Positions 18,807 through 28,339 of a stretch of DNA of 64,000 nt are shown here, piece by piece. Origin of the DNA: Roseomonas sp. E05 (GTDB taxonomy: Bacteria; Pseudomonadota; Alphaproteobacteria; Acetobacterales; Acetobacteraceae). The notes beneath the pieces were generated by a model. The model did not search any database and was not told the origin of the DNA. It saw only the letters and a list, made by a program, of their open reading frames with translations. The position numbers were made by a program, and so were the translations under genes. The stretch is from NCBI RefSeq assembly GCF_030063475.1, contig NZ_JASIRT010000001.1, forward strand, positions 310,001 through 374,000, read 5' to 3'. How positions within the stretch are numbered: the first letter of the stretch is position 1; each line of letters starts with the position of its first letter.

Positions 18807-19457
18807 ATGCGCTACCGGCTGGTGATCTTCGACTTCGACGGCACCCTGGCCGACAGCTTCCCCTGGTTCACCGGCGCCCTCAACGAGGCCGCCCGCCGCT
18901 TCGGCTTCCGCGTCATCGACGCGGAGGAAGGCGAGGCGCTCCGCGCCCTCGGCGCGCGCGAGATCATGCGCCGCCTGGACGTGCCGGGCTGGAAGCTGCC
19001 CTGGATCATCCGCCACCTCCGGCGGGAAAAGCAGGCCGTGGCGGGCACCCTTCCCCTCTTCCCCGGCGTGCCGGAGCTGCTCGCCGCCCTCCCGGCGGCC
19101 GGGGCACGGCTGGCGATCGTCAGCTCCGATTCCGAGGTCTCGATCCGCGCCACCCTCGGCCCTGGCCTGGCCGGGCTGATCGGCCACTACGGCACCCGCG
19201 CCTCCCTCTTCGGCAAGCCGCGCAAGCTGCGGGCGGTGCTGCGCCAGACCGGCACCCCCGCCCGCGAGGCCATCTACATGGGCGACGAACGGCGCGACGC
19301 CGAGGCCGCCCAGGCAGTGGGCATGGATTTCGGCGCCGTCGCCTGGGGCTACGCCACCCGCGCGGCCCTCGCCGGCACCCGCCCGGCCCTGATCTTCGAC
19401 AGCCCCGCCGAGATCATGGCCCGCTTCACCGAGGCCGCGGCCTGCCCGGAGCCGTAG
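18807..19457 (+). CDS. HAD-superfamily hydrolase (phosphoglycolate-phosphatase-like)
   Basis: 216 residues with HAD motif I FDFDGTLADS (Asp nucleophile near residue 9), an all-helical cap, motif II IVSSDS, a Lys-containing segment KPRKLRAVL, and the acidic motif IV GDERRDAEAA. It is similar in shape to Gph-type phosphatases that remove phosphate from small metabolites. It follows the SnoaL-like gene by 10 bp and ends just before repeat copy B. Substrate unknown. Confidence 0.88.
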   Translation: MRYRLVIFDFDGTLADSFPWFTGALNEAARRFGFRVIDAEEGEALRALGAREIMRRLDVPGWKLPWIIRHLRREKQAVAGTLPLFPGVPELLAALPAAGARLAIVSSDSEVSIRATLGPGLAGLIGHYGTRASLFGKPRKLRAVLRQTGTPAREAIYMGDERRDAEAAQAVGMDFGAVAWGYATRAALAGTRPALIFDSPAEIMARFTEAAACPEP

Positions 19458-19466
19458 CCAGAAAAA

Positions 19467-19594
19467 GCCCGGGGGAAGGAATTCCCCCGGACCCCCATCT
19501 TCTCTTTGTCAGTTTTGGCGCATCGCTGCCCGCCAGCGCGGGAAGCCCGAAGAAATGAAGAAGGGGGGTCTGGGGGAATTCCTCCCCCCAGCCT
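19467..19594. repeat. Inverted-repeat intergenic element, family 1, copy B
   Basis: About 128 bp between the convergent HAD and M29 genes. The left arm (GGGGGAAGGAATTCCCCCGG followed by ACCCCCATCTTC) and right arm (GAAGAAGGGGGGTCTGGGGG followed by AATTCC) are inverted copies. It closely matches copy D at 53999-54136 in the left arm. It ends 5 bp before the M29 stop codon, so it could act as a bidirectional terminator. Confidence 0.85.
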
Positions 19595-19598
19595 TGCT

Positions 19599-20855
19599 TC
19601 AGACCCACTCGCCCTTGCGCATCAGCGGCGTCGCGCTGCCGTCGAAGCCGATGCCGTCCAGGTCCACCTCGGCCGAGCCGATCATCCAGTCCACATGGAT
19701 CAGGCTGGAATTGCCGCCGCGCTCGGCGAACTGCGCGTCGGTCATGCTCTCGGCATCCACGAAGCACTTCTTGTAGGCCTGGCCCAGCGCGATGTGGCTG
19801 GCCGCGTTCTCATCGAACAGCGTGTTGAAGAACAGCAGCCCGCTCTGCGAGATCGGCGAGGAATGCGGCACCAGCGCCACCTCGCCCAGCCGCCGCGCGC
19901 CCTCGTCGGTCGAGATCATCTTCTGCAGCACTTCCTCGCCCGTGCTGGCATGCGCCTCGACGATCCTGCCCTCCGCGAAGCGCACGCGGATGTCGCGGAT
20001 CAGCGTGCCCCCATGGGCCAGCGGCTTGGTGGCGGCCACCGTGCCCTCCGTCATCGCCGCATGCGGGGTGGTGAACACCTCCTCGGTCGGGATGTTGGGG
20101 TTGCCAGTGATGCCGTTGCGCGCCTTCGAGATGCCGCCCATCCAGGCATGATTGTCAGCCAGCCCCACGGTCAGGTCGGTGCCCGGCCCCTGGAAGCGCA
20201 GCGCGCGGAAGCGCCGCTCGGTCAGCATCTGGCGCCGCGCCATCAGCGCCGCGTTGTGCTCGGCCCAGGCCGCCTTGGGGTCGGGCCGGTCCACGCGCGT
20301 GCTGGCATAGAGCGCCTCCCACAGCTTCGCCACCGCCTCGGCCTCCGGCAGCTCGGGAAACACCGCGCGCGCCCAGGCCGGGGTGGCGAAGGGCACCAGC
20401 GTCCAGTTGATGGCCGAGGCGGTGATCAGCTCCAGCGCCGGCCGATAGGCCTTGGAGCGCGCGCGGTTGGCGCGCGCCACCTTCTCGGCGTCCTGCCCGG
20501 CCAGCAGGTTGGGGTCCTCCCCCACCACGGCGAGGCGGGCCGCACCGCCGCGGAAGGCGGCCGCCATGCCCTCGTACATCCAGCCCGGCGCCACGTCGAA
20601 GCTGCCATCGCTGGCGAAGCGGTAGCGGGCGAGCGCGCATTCATCGTCGGAGAACAGCGTCGTCACCAGCGAGGCGCCGGTCTTGTAGGCCTGCTCGGTG
20701 ATGCGGCGGACCAGCGGCAGTGCCTCGATGGAGGCGGTCATCACCAGTTCCTGGCCCGGATGGAGCCCACCCAGCCCGACCTGCACGGCGATCTCGGCCA
20801 GCCGGTCGAGGCGGGGGTCGGCGGTGGTGGCGGTCTGCGGCGGATGCTGGTCCAT
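19599..20855 (-). CDS. Aminopeptidase, M29 (thermophilic aminopeptidase) family
   Basis: 418-residue metallo-aminopeptidase, normal family length. Recognisable segments are the N-terminal LAEIAVQVGLGGLHPGQELVM, the central TDLTVGLADNHAWMGG and NIPTEEVFTTPH, and the C-terminal ligand region ALVPHSSPISQSGLLFFNTLFDENAASHIALGQAY with HVDWMIG. These carry the family's conserved Glu, His, Tyr and Asp metal ligands. It probably acts in the cytoplasm on short peptides. It follows the DUF2252 gene by 73 bp on the same strand. Confidence 0.92.
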   Translation of the reverse strand: MDQHPPQTATTADPRLDRLAEIAVQVGLGGLHPGQELVMTASIEALPLVRRITEQAYKTGASLVTTLFSDDECALARYRFASDGSFDVAPGWMYEGMAAAFRGGAARLAVVGEDPNLLAGQDAEKVARANRARSKAYRPALELITASAINWTLVPFATPAWARAVFPELPEAEAVAKLWEALYASTRVDRPDPKAAWAEHNAALMARRQMLTERRFRALRFQGPGTDLTVGLADNHAWMGGISKARNGITGNPNIPTEEVFTTPHAAMTEGTVAATKPLAHGGTLIRDIRVRFAEGRIVEAHASTGEEVLQKMISTDEGARRLGEVALVPHSSPISQSGLLFFNTLFDENAASHIALGQAYKKCFVDAESMTDAQFAERGGNSSLIHVDWMIGSAEVDLDGIGFDGSATPLMRKGEWV

Positions 20856-20928
20856 GGATGGCCTCCTGTGGTCGCCCCTCCACTCCTAGCGCATCGCCGC
20901 GCCGCCCCCAACCGGCGGCCGGGCGTGT

Positions 20929-22086
20929 TCAGGCGCCGCCGCTGCGCATCCTGGCGGCGAAGAGGTGATGGTCCTCCATCACCGCCTGCGCCGCCCGCAT
21001 CGCCGCCGCGCGCAGCCAGCCGGCGGGCCGCTTCGCCAGGTCGGCGCGGATCGCCTTGCCCGCGTCGCCGGTGCCGAGATGGATCGCCGCCAGTTCGCGC
21101 CCCATGGCGTCCAGCATCGGGGCGTCCAGCAGCACCTTGCGGCCCAGCGTCTCCTCCGGGCCGCCCTCCCAGCCCGACGAGACCTGCCGGTCGGTCTCGA
21201 TCTTGCGGTTGTTGGGCGAGAGGCGGCGCACCGCCACCCCGTCGGTCACGCGGTACCAGGGGTCGGGCGCGCGGTAGCGGGCGGTGGCGATCTCCAGGCA
21301 GCGCACGCCGCGCCCCTGGTGGCCGTGCAGCCGCGTCCAGGCCGAGGGCAGCACCGGCTTGGCCTCGCGCATCACCCAGTCGCCACGCCACTTCGCCTGC
21401 GCCACCCAGCGCGGCCGCCCGAGGCTGCCGAGGCCGGCGCTGCGGTACCAGAAGCGCGGCTCCTCGGCATGGGCCGGCAGGGCGGCGCGCAGCGCGGCCT
21501 CGTAGCGGGAGAAAAGGGAAGGCCGGTCGGCAGGCTTGCGCGCCTCGAAGCGCTTCCGCTTCTTCTTCAGCTTGGCCCAGAAGGCGTCGCGATGCTCGTC
21601 CGGCACCATGACGGTGTGGCGCAGCCAGGCGCGCTCACGGTCCAGCAGGGCGGGGGCCGGCTTCGCCAGGCCTTCATTGTAGCCCTCCAGCAGGGCATCG
21701 GCGATCGGCCCGATCTCGCGGTGATCCTCCTCCGGGCTGGCCAGCAGGCCGCTGGTGGCCAGCCGCAGCAGGTCGAGCGTGTAGGGCATCTCGGCCGCCT
21801 CGTCGTAGTCGTTGACGCCCCAGACGAGGCGGCCCTCGGCGTCGCGCCAGGTGCCGAAATTCTCCAGGTGGATGTCACCCACCGCCAGCACGACGGGCGC
21901 GTCGGCCAGTTCGGGGTGCAGGTCGAGCGCCGTCTCAGCCCAGCGGAAATAGGTGGCGCGCAGGAAGGAGAAGGGGTCCTCCGCCATTTCCGCGTGCTTC
22001 TCGGCCAGCGCCTCCTCCACCAACTCGTGCCCCAGCTCGGTGCGCAGGAAGGCTTCGTAGGCGGCGTTCGAGGCCAGGATGTCCAT
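20929..22086 (-). CDS. DUF2252 family protein with kinase-like motifs
   Basis: 385 residues. The N-terminal part has [13 protein letters not shown] (D71, H73, N76) and VNDYDEA (N92, D93, D95), the DxHxxN and (N)DxD patterns seen in aminoglycoside-phosphotransferase-like kinases. Further on come a glycine-rich [11 protein letters not shown] (residues 217-227), MREAKP with Lys243, and [10 protein letters not shown] (332-341). In classical kinases the glycine loop and Lys come first, so the order here is permuted. The function of DUF2252 proteins is not established. ATG 22086 is chosen because conservation starts there. It lies upstream of the M29 gene on the same strand. Confidence 0.85.
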   Translation of the reverse strand: MDILASNAAYEAFLRTELGHELVEEALAEKHAEMAEDPFSFLRATYFRWAETALDLHPELADAPVVLAVGDIHLENFGTWRDAEGRLVWGVNDYDEAAEMPYTLDLLRLATSGLLASPEEDHREIGPIADALLEGYNEGLAKPAPALLDRERAWLRHTVMVPDEHRDAFWAKLKKKRKRFEARKPADRPSLFSRYEAALRAALPAHAEEPRFWYRSAGLGSLGRPRWVAQAKWRGDWVMREAKPVLPSAWTRLHGHQGRGVRCLEIATARYRAPDPWYRVTDGVAVRRLSPNNRKIETDRQVSSGWEGGPEETLGRKVLLDAPMLDAMGRELAAIHLGTGDAGKAIRADLAKRPAGWLRAAAMRAAQAVMEDHHLFAARMRSGGA

Positions 22087-22164
22087 TCGTCCGCTTCCCC
22101 CTTTCTGCCGGAACGCAGGGGGAAAAGCTCGGGCGGGGCAAAAGTTCCGCTTTCCCAACTGATG

Positions 22165-22221
22165 GCGGGGTCCGGGGTGACACTGTCACCCCGGCGGGGT
22201 TCCAGGGGCGGAGCCCCTGGC
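22165..22221. repeat. 57-bp intergenic repeat, family 2, copy 1
   Basis: Contains the arms GGGGTGACA/TGTCACCCC around one base, then a CCAGGGGC..GCCCCTGG inverted repeat. A second copy in opposite orientation is at 37198-37254; the two differ at four of 57 positions by my alignment. It lies 5 bp after the S49 peptidase stop codon. Confidence 0.85.
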
Positions 22222-22226
22222 GCTGC

Positions 22227-23024
22227 TCAAAACCCGAGTCGCCCCCAGGCCGCCCGTTCCTCCACCATCACGGCGGCGCCGCGCAGCAGGCGGAGCGGCA
22301 GCGGCGGCCGCTTGACCCCGAAGGGCACGATCTGCGCCTTCTCTCCGAAGCGCCGGCGGATCTCGCCGCGGGCGTCGCCGAGTCGGTCGATCAGCCCGAG
22401 CGGCAGGGCCTCGCGTCCGGTCCAGAAGCGGCCGTTGAACAGGTCGGCCTGGGGCGCCTTCAACCGCTCGCCGCGGCGCGCCCGCACCCAGGCCTTGAAC
22501 TCGCCGTGCAGGGTGCCGAGCAGCTGCTCCAGCCGCTCGCGCTCCCAGGGCTGCACCGGGCGGAAGGGGTCGAGGAAGGATTTCTGCTCGCCCGCCGTGG
22601 CCAGGCGGCGCTCGATGCCGAGCTTGGCCGCCAGTTCCTCCACCCCGAAGCTGGCGGAGATGACGCCGATGGAGCCGACGATGCTGGAGGGGTCGGCGAC
22701 GATCTCGTCCGCCGCGCAGGCCAGCCAGTAGCCGCCCGAGGCGGCGGCGTCCTCCACGCAGGCGATCACCGGCAGCTTGTGCTTCTCGGCGAGCTGGCGG
22801 ATGCGCTGGGCGATCAGGCTGGACTGCACGGGCGAGCCGCCGGGCGAATTGATGGCCAGCACCACGGCCGCCGCGCGCTTCAGCGCGAAGGCCCGCTCCA
22901 GCACCGGCCCGATGGTCTCGACGTTGAGCGGCCCGCCCGGCCCGATGCCGCCGCGGGCGGCGATGAGGCCGGAGAGGCGGAGCAGCGCCACGCGGGGGTG
23001 GCGGCTCAGGAAAGGGATCTGCAT
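22227..23024 (-). CDS. S49 family signal-peptide-peptidase-like serine protease
   Basis: 265-residue short-form SppA/SohB relative that degrades leftover signal peptides or membrane-protein fragments. The serine nucleophile is likely S96 in [12 protein letters not shown] and the base K148 in [20 protein letters not shown] (residues 58-65) is also family-typical. No clear transmembrane anchor is visible, unlike most SppA proteins. ATG 23024 is taken; a GTG at 23042 is possible, and neither has a strong ribosome-binding site. It is divergent from the formaldehyde dehydrogenase gene, 84 bp away. Confidence 0.9.
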   Translation of the reverse strand: MQIPFLSRHPRVALLRLSGLIAARGGIGPGGPLNVETIGPVLERAFALKRAAAVVLAINSPGGSPVQSSLIAQRIRQLAEKHKLPVIACVEDAAASGGYWLACAADEIVADPSSIVGSIGVISASFGVEELAAKLGIERRLATAGEQKSFLDPFRPVQPWERERLEQLLGTLHGEFKAWVRARRGERLKAPQADLFNGRFWTGREALPLGLIDRLGDARGEIRRRFGEKAQIVPFGVKRPPLPLRLLRGAAVMVEERAAWGRLGF

Positions 23025-23108
23025 GGGAAGAAAGATGACCACCTTTCGCCGCCGGGCAAGAAGTGCGACCTACGCGGGGCATCACAGCCTTCCAAGGAGA
23101 ATGCCCCG

Positions 23109-24218
<1,110 letters not shown>

Positions 24219-24244
24219 GGCGGCCCTCCGCGCCGGAACCTTGC

Positions 24245-24269
24245 CCTCCCCCGCCGCGTTCGGGGGAGG
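24245..24269 (+). terminator. Hairpin after frmA
   Basis: A perfect 9-bp stem CCTCCCCCG/CGGGGGAGG with a 7-base loop lies 27 bp after the frmA stop codon and 30 bp before the next gene. There is no T-run. Confidence 0.45.
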
Positions 24270-24298
24270 ACAGGTTCACCGCAAGGAGCTGAACACGC

Positions 24299-24748
24299 AT
24301 GACGCCCCGCCTCGCCGCCTCCGCCCTGGCCCTCGCTTTGCTGGCCGCCGCCCCGGCGCTGGCCCGCGCGCCCTCCGCGGATGAGCGGGCCCGCGTCGAA
24401 TCCGCGCTGCGGGCGCAGGGCTTCGTCGGCTGGCGCGGGATCGAGATGGATGACGGCCTCTGGGAGGTGGACAATGCCAGCCGCGGCAACAACGACGTGC
24501 GCGACATCCGCCTGACCCCGGACGACCTCACCCTCATCGATGCCAGCGAAGGCGACCGCGCCGTCACCGGCGAGGAGCGGGCGGCGATCGAGCAGGCCCT
24601 GCGCGGGCAGGGCTTCACCGGCTTCAATTCCGTCAGCCTGGATGACGGCGTGTGGGCGGTGGACGACGCCCGCGGCGCCGATGGCGTGCTCTACGATCTG
24701 GCGCTGGAGCGCCACAGCCTCCGCATCCTCCACCGCGAGAAAGACTGA
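24299..24748 (+). CDS. Exported protein with two PepSY-like repeats
   Basis: 149 residues. A signal peptide is evident (MTPRLAASALALALLAAAPALARA). The mature part is two copies of one motif: ERARVESALRAQGFVGW..IEMDDGLWEVDNA (about 29-60) and ERAAIEQALRGQGFTGF..VSLDDGVWAVDDA (about 97-125), each followed by a basic-acidic strand. This resembles the small PepSY domain, which is linked to peptidase inhibition or metal-stress functions. AAGGAG precedes the start. It lies 13 bp before the CoA-binding gene. Confidence 0.75.
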   Translation: MTPRLAASALALALLAAAPALARAPSADERARVESALRAQGFVGWRGIEMDDGLWEVDNASRGNNDVRDIRLTPDDLTLIDASEGDRAVTGEERAAIEQALRGQGFTGFNSVSLDDGVWAVDDARGADGVLYDLALERHSLRILHREKD

Positions 24749-24761
24749 GGACCCGCCCGAC

Positions 24762-25193
24762 ATGGCAATCGACGGCCTGAGCGACGACACCATCCGCAAT
24801 ATCCTGCTGAACACGCGGCGCATCGCCGTGGTCGGCGCCTCGGCCAACCCGGCGCGCCCCTCCCACGGCGTCACCGGCTTCCTCGTCGGCCGCGGCTTCG
24901 ACGTAACGCCGGTGAACCCCGGCCTGGCCGGTCAGCGCCTGCACGGCGCGGCGGTCGCCGCCAGCCTGGAGGAGGTCGGCCCGCTGGACATGGTGGACAT
25001 CTTCCGCCGCAGCGAGGAGGCGGGAAAGGTGGTGGACGAGGCCATCCGGCTCGGCGCCAGGACGGTCTGGATGCAGCTCGGCGTCATCGACACCGCTGCC
25101 GCCGAGCGCGCCCGCGCCGCCGGGCTGGTGGCGGTGATGGACCGTTGCCCGGTGATCGAGTGGAGCCGGCTCGGCCTCTCGCGCGGGGCCTGA
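24762..25193 (+). CDS. CoA-binding domain protein (YccU-like)
   Basis: 143-residue Rossmann-type protein. VVGASANPARPSHGVTGFL (residues about 23-41) matches the CoA-binding motif of the succinyl-CoA-synthetase-alpha-like superfamily, and VDIFRRSEEAGKVVDEAI and WMQLGVIDTAAAERARAAG follow the YccU pattern. These stand-alone CoA-binding proteins have no firmly assigned role. It follows the PepSY-like gene by 13 bp. Confidence 0.88.
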   Translation: MAIDGLSDDTIRNILLNTRRIAVVGASANPARPSHGVTGFLVGRGFDVTPVNPGLAGQRLHGAAVAASLEEVGPLDMVDIFRRSEEAGKVVDEAIRLGARTVWMQLGVIDTAAAERARAAGLVAVMDRCPVIEWSRLGLSRGA

Positions 25194-25353
25194 GCCGCCG
25201 AACATGGACGTTCTGTAATTTTCTCTCTTGAAAGCGCCGAGGCGGCGGTCCAATTGCTTGGCCGCGCCCGGACCGGGCTCCGGTTCGGGGCTCCGGTTCC
25301 GGGCGCGGACGGACGACACCCTGTTCGAGAAAGGCCCCGCCCGGGGATCGGAC

Positions 25354-26100
25354 ATGACCGAAGAAGAACGCCGCATCATCACCGCCTTCGTGGAGCGCAT
25401 GGCGGGGGTCTCCGCCCCGCAGCCGGCAGCCTCTCCCTGGGGCGGCGGCAGCGTGCCGGCCACCCAGTCCCGCCCGCCCCTGCCGCCGGTGGACCCGGAG
25501 GCGGACCGGCTCATCGCCGAGCTGTTCACGCGCTACCCCGAGGCGCGCTACCGGCTGACGCAGACGGCCTTCGTGCAGGAGCACGCCCTGGTGCAGGCGC
25601 AGAACCGCATCCAGGAACTGGAGTGGCAGCTGGAGAACACCCAGCGCCAGGCGCAGGCGACGCAGCAGAGCCGTGGCGGCCTGTTCGGCGGCATGTTCGG
25701 CGGTGGCGGTGGCCGTCCCGTGCCGATGGCGCCCCGCCCGCAGCCGGTGATGCCGCCCTACGGCATGAATCCCGGCATGATGCAGGCCGGGCGCGGCTCC
25801 GGCTTCCTCGGCTCGGCGCTCACCACCGCGGCCGGCGTGGCCGGCGGCATGGTGCTCGGCAACATGCTGATGAACATGTTCGATGGCGGCGCGGCCGAGG
25901 CGGCGACCGCCGCCGCCGGTGACCTTGCCGGCGGCTTCGGCCAGGAGGCGGTGCCGACCGCCAGCCCCTGGACCGAACCGGGCGCGCAGCAGGACGCGGT
26001 TCCCGGGCAGGACAGCTTCGGCAACGATGCCTTCCCCGACGATTCCGGTTTCCAGGACGACCCGGGCTTCGACGATTCCGGCTTCGACGACGAGGTCTGA
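25354..26100 (+). CDS. DUF2076 family protein
   Basis: 248 residues starting MTEEERRIITAFVERMAG, the family's usual opening, followed by ADRLIAELFTRYPEARYRLTQTAFVQEHAL and a short coiled-coil (NRIQELEWQLENTQRQAQ). The middle is Gly/Met/Pro-rich with a hydrophobic glycine-zipper-like stretch (GSALTTAAGVAGGMVLGNML, about 151-170). The C-terminus is highly acidic with DDSGFQDDPGFDDSGF repeats. Such proteins are annotated as periplasmic or ligand-sensing, but the role is unknown and no signal peptide is seen here. ATG 25354 is supported by family similarity; an upstream frame from 25228 is poor. Confidence 0.82.
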   Translation: MTEEERRIITAFVERMAGVSAPQPAASPWGGGSVPATQSRPPLPPVDPEADRLIAELFTRYPEARYRLTQTAFVQEHALVQAQNRIQELEWQLENTQRQAQATQQSRGGLFGGMFGGGGGRPVPMAPRPQPVMPPYGMNPGMMQAGRGSGFLGSALTTAAGVAGGMVLGNMLMNMFDGGAAEAATAAAGDLAGGFGQEAVPTASPWTEPGAQQDAVPGQDSFGNDAFPDDSGFQDDPGFDDSGFDDEV

Positions 26101-26131
26101 CCCGCGGGCGGCCCGCCGCCTGATCTGACCT

Positions 26132-26158
26132 GGCGCCGCCCCCCCTGCGGGCGGCGCC
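26132..26158. terminator. Hairpin after the DUF2076 gene
   Basis: A perfect 10-bp stem GGCGCCGCCC/GGGCGGCGCC with a 7-base loop lies between the DUF2076 gene and the MFS gene. No T-run follows. Confidence 0.5.
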
Positions 26159-26233
26159 CCCGCCGCCTCGGCGTTTGACAGGCTCGCCGATGCCGGCGCA
26201 GCGTTCCGTTTTGCTCCGCAAGAGGAACGTCCC

Positions 26234-27493
26234 ATGCCGCCTGTCGGCCTTGAAGCCGAGCCACCGCCCAGCCGCGAGCCACCCGGCCGCGAACCACCCA
26301 GCCACGACTGGCGCATCATCGGCCTGATCGGCACCGGCCATTTCCTGTCGCACTTCTACATGCTGTGCCTGGCGCCGCTCTTCCCGATCTGGCGCGACGA
26401 TTTCGGCGTCTCCTATGCCGCGCTCGGCCTCTCCGTCGCGCTGATGAGCGCGGTCACGGCGCTGCTGCAGACCCCGGTCGGCTTCCTGGTGGACCGGCAC
26501 GGCGCCCGGCCCTACCTGGTCGGCGGCACGCTGCTGATGGCGCTTTCCATCTCGGCCATGGCCTTCGCGCCGAACTACTGGGTGATCCTCGGGCTCTCGA
26601 TCCTGTCCGGCATCGGCAACAGCGTCATCCACCCGGCCGACTACGCCATCCTCGCCGGCAGCATCAACAAGTCCCGCATGGGCCGGGCCTTCGCCATGCA
26701 CACCCTCACCGGCAATCTGGGCTTCGCCCTCGCCCCGCCGGTGATCGCCGTGCTGGCCGTGGCGATCGGCTGGCGCGAGGCGCTGCTGGCGCTCGGCCTG
26801 CTCGGCGTGCCTGTCGTGGGCGCCATCCTGCTGCAGAGCCGCATCCTGGCCGACCAGGCGAAGCCCAAGGCCAAGGATGCCGGGCTCGGCGTCGCGGTGC
26901 TGTTCTCCCGCACCATGCTGCTGTTCTTCGCCTTCTTCCTGCTCTCCGCCATGGCGGGCTCGGGCATCCAGGCCTTCCTGATCACCGTGCTCGACCAGAT
27001 GTGGGGCATCCCCGTCGCGGTCGGCTCGATGGCGCTGACCGGCTACATGCTCGGCAACACCGGCGGCGTTCTGGTCGGCGGCTGGTTCGCCGACCGCTCC
27101 ACCCGGCATGCCGCCTTCGTCATCAGCCTGACCCTGGTCTCGATCACGCTGCTGCTGATGCTCGGCGTCATCCCCGTGCCGGGCTATGCCGCCGTCGTGC
27201 TGGCGCTGGGCGCCGGCTTCGCCCTCGGCGCCAGCCGCACCCCGCGCGACGTGATGGTGAAGGATGCCGCCCCGCCCGGGCAGATCGGCAAGGTCTTCGG
27301 CTTCATCTCCGCCGGCCTGCCGCTGGGCGGCGCGCTGACGCCGGTGCCCTTCGGCCTGCTGCTCGATGCCGGCTATCCGCATCTCGTGCTGCCGCTGGTG
27401 GCCGGGCTGCTGGCGCTTTCCCTGCTCTGCATGGGCAGCGCCCGCGGCACGGCGCTGGCGGAGAAGACGGCGCGCCCGCTGCCCGCCGAATAG
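26234..27493 (+). CDS. Major facilitator superfamily transporter
   Basis: 419-residue inner-membrane carrier with about 12 hydrophobic segments in two halves. The loop 2-3 motif appears as GFLVDRHGARPYLVGG, and a second copy as GGWFADRSTRHAAFVIS. The N-terminal 24 residues are Pro-rich and hydrophilic. The pattern with early FYMLCLAPLFPIWRDDFGVSYAALGLS fits fosmidomycin-resistance or CynX-like efflux carriers, but the substrate cannot be assigned. The next gene starts one base after its stop codon. Confidence 0.9.
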   Translation: MPPVGLEAEPPPSREPPGREPPSHDWRIIGLIGTGHFLSHFYMLCLAPLFPIWRDDFGVSYAALGLSVALMSAVTALLQTPVGFLVDRHGARPYLVGGTLLMALSISAMAFAPNYWVILGLSILSGIGNSVIHPADYAILAGSINKSRMGRAFAMHTLTGNLGFALAPPVIAVLAVAIGWREALLALGLLGVPVVGAILLQSRILADQAKPKAKDAGLGVAVLFSRTMLLFFAFFLLSAMAGSGIQAFLITVLDQMWGIPVAVGSMALTGYMLGNTGGVLVGGWFADRSTRHAAFVISLTLVSITLLLMLGVIPVPGYAAVVLALGAGFALGASRTPRDVMVKDAAPPGQIGKVFGFISAGLPLGGALTPVPFGLLLDAGYPHLVLPLVAGLLALSLLCMGSARGTALAEKTARPLPAE

Positions 27494-27494
27494 C

Positions 27495-28142
27495 TTGGCC
27501 GCCTCCCTCACCCTGCTGCTGGAGGCGCTGAACTGGGCCGGCTCAGCGGCCTTCGCCGCCTCCGGCGCCCTGACCGCCTCGCGCAAGCAGCTCGATCCCG
27601 TGGGCTTCGTGCTGATCGCCGCCACCACCGCCTTCGGCGGCGGCACGGTGCGGGACGTGCTGCTGGGCCGCCCCGTCCTGTGGCTCGGAACGCCCGGCCT
27701 GGCGCTGATGGTGGCGCTGGTGGCGCTGGTGCTGTTCTTCGCCGCGCACCGGCTGGAGCGGCGCTTCGTGCCGCTGCTCTGGGCCGATGCGGTGGGCATG
27801 GCCCTCTTCGCCGTGCTGGGGGCGGAGGCGGCGCTGCAGGACGGTGCCAGCCCCTGGGCCGCCATCCTGCTCGGCGTGATCACCGCCACCTTCGGCGGCG
27901 CCCTGCGGGACGTGATCTGCGGCGAGCTGCCGCTGATCCTGCGGAAGGAGATCTATGCCACCGCGGCAGCGCTGGGTGCGGCGGGCTTCGTCGCTCTCTC
28001 CCTGCTGGGGGCGGATCGCGGCCTCGCCGTCTGCGCCGGCATGGCGGCGGCCTTCCTGGTGCGGGCGGCGGCCCTCCTGCGCGGCTGGTCCCTGCCAACC
28101 TACAAGGCGCGGCCGGGGCGGGAATATCCGGACGCCCGCTGA
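27495..28142 (+). CDS. TRIC-type trimeric intracellular cation channel family protein (UPF0126)
   Basis: 215-residue membrane protein with two UPF0126 repeats. Each repeat has the glycine-rich TTAFGGGTVRDVLLG or TATFGGALRDVICG motif (near residues 38-52 and 130-143), which lines the pore in TRIC channels. Six to seven hydrophobic segments are visible. The start codon is TTG at 27495, one base after the MFS stop, so translation is probably coupled. Prokaryotic TRIC proteins conduct monovalent cations. Confidence 0.9.
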   Translation: MAASLTLLLEALNWAGSAAFAASGALTASRKQLDPVGFVLIAATTAFGGGTVRDVLLGRPVLWLGTPGLALMVALVALVLFFAAHRLERRFVPLLWADAVGMALFAVLGAEAALQDGASPWAAILLGVITATFGGALRDVICGELPLILRKEIYATAAALGAAGFVALSLLGADRGLAVCAGMAAAFLVRAAALLRGWSLPTYKARPGREYPDAR

Positions 28143-28339
28143 GCGGCAAAAGCACCCCGCCCGGCCGCCCGGCACGGCCCCTTGCCGGGCCACCATGCAC
28201 GGTGCGCCGCCGCCGACAGCAGCCCTCCACGCCCTTCAGCAAGGTGGCGCAAAGGAGGTATCTTCCCACCGCCCTGCCCCAGCTGTTCAATCACCGGCCA
28301 CGGCCCGGCCGCCGACGCATCCGACGCGGAAGAGGTGCG

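Noticed and set aside
25228-25353. Longer N-terminus for the DUF2076 protein
   Set aside because: The extra 42 residues are Arg/Pro/Gly-rich and do not look like a signal peptide; the family begins at the MTEEER Met.
26175-26203. TTGACA as a -35 for the MFS gene
   Set aside because: The positions 16-18 bp downstream are GC-rich with no -10-like hexamer, so a promoter cannot be supported from sequence alone.
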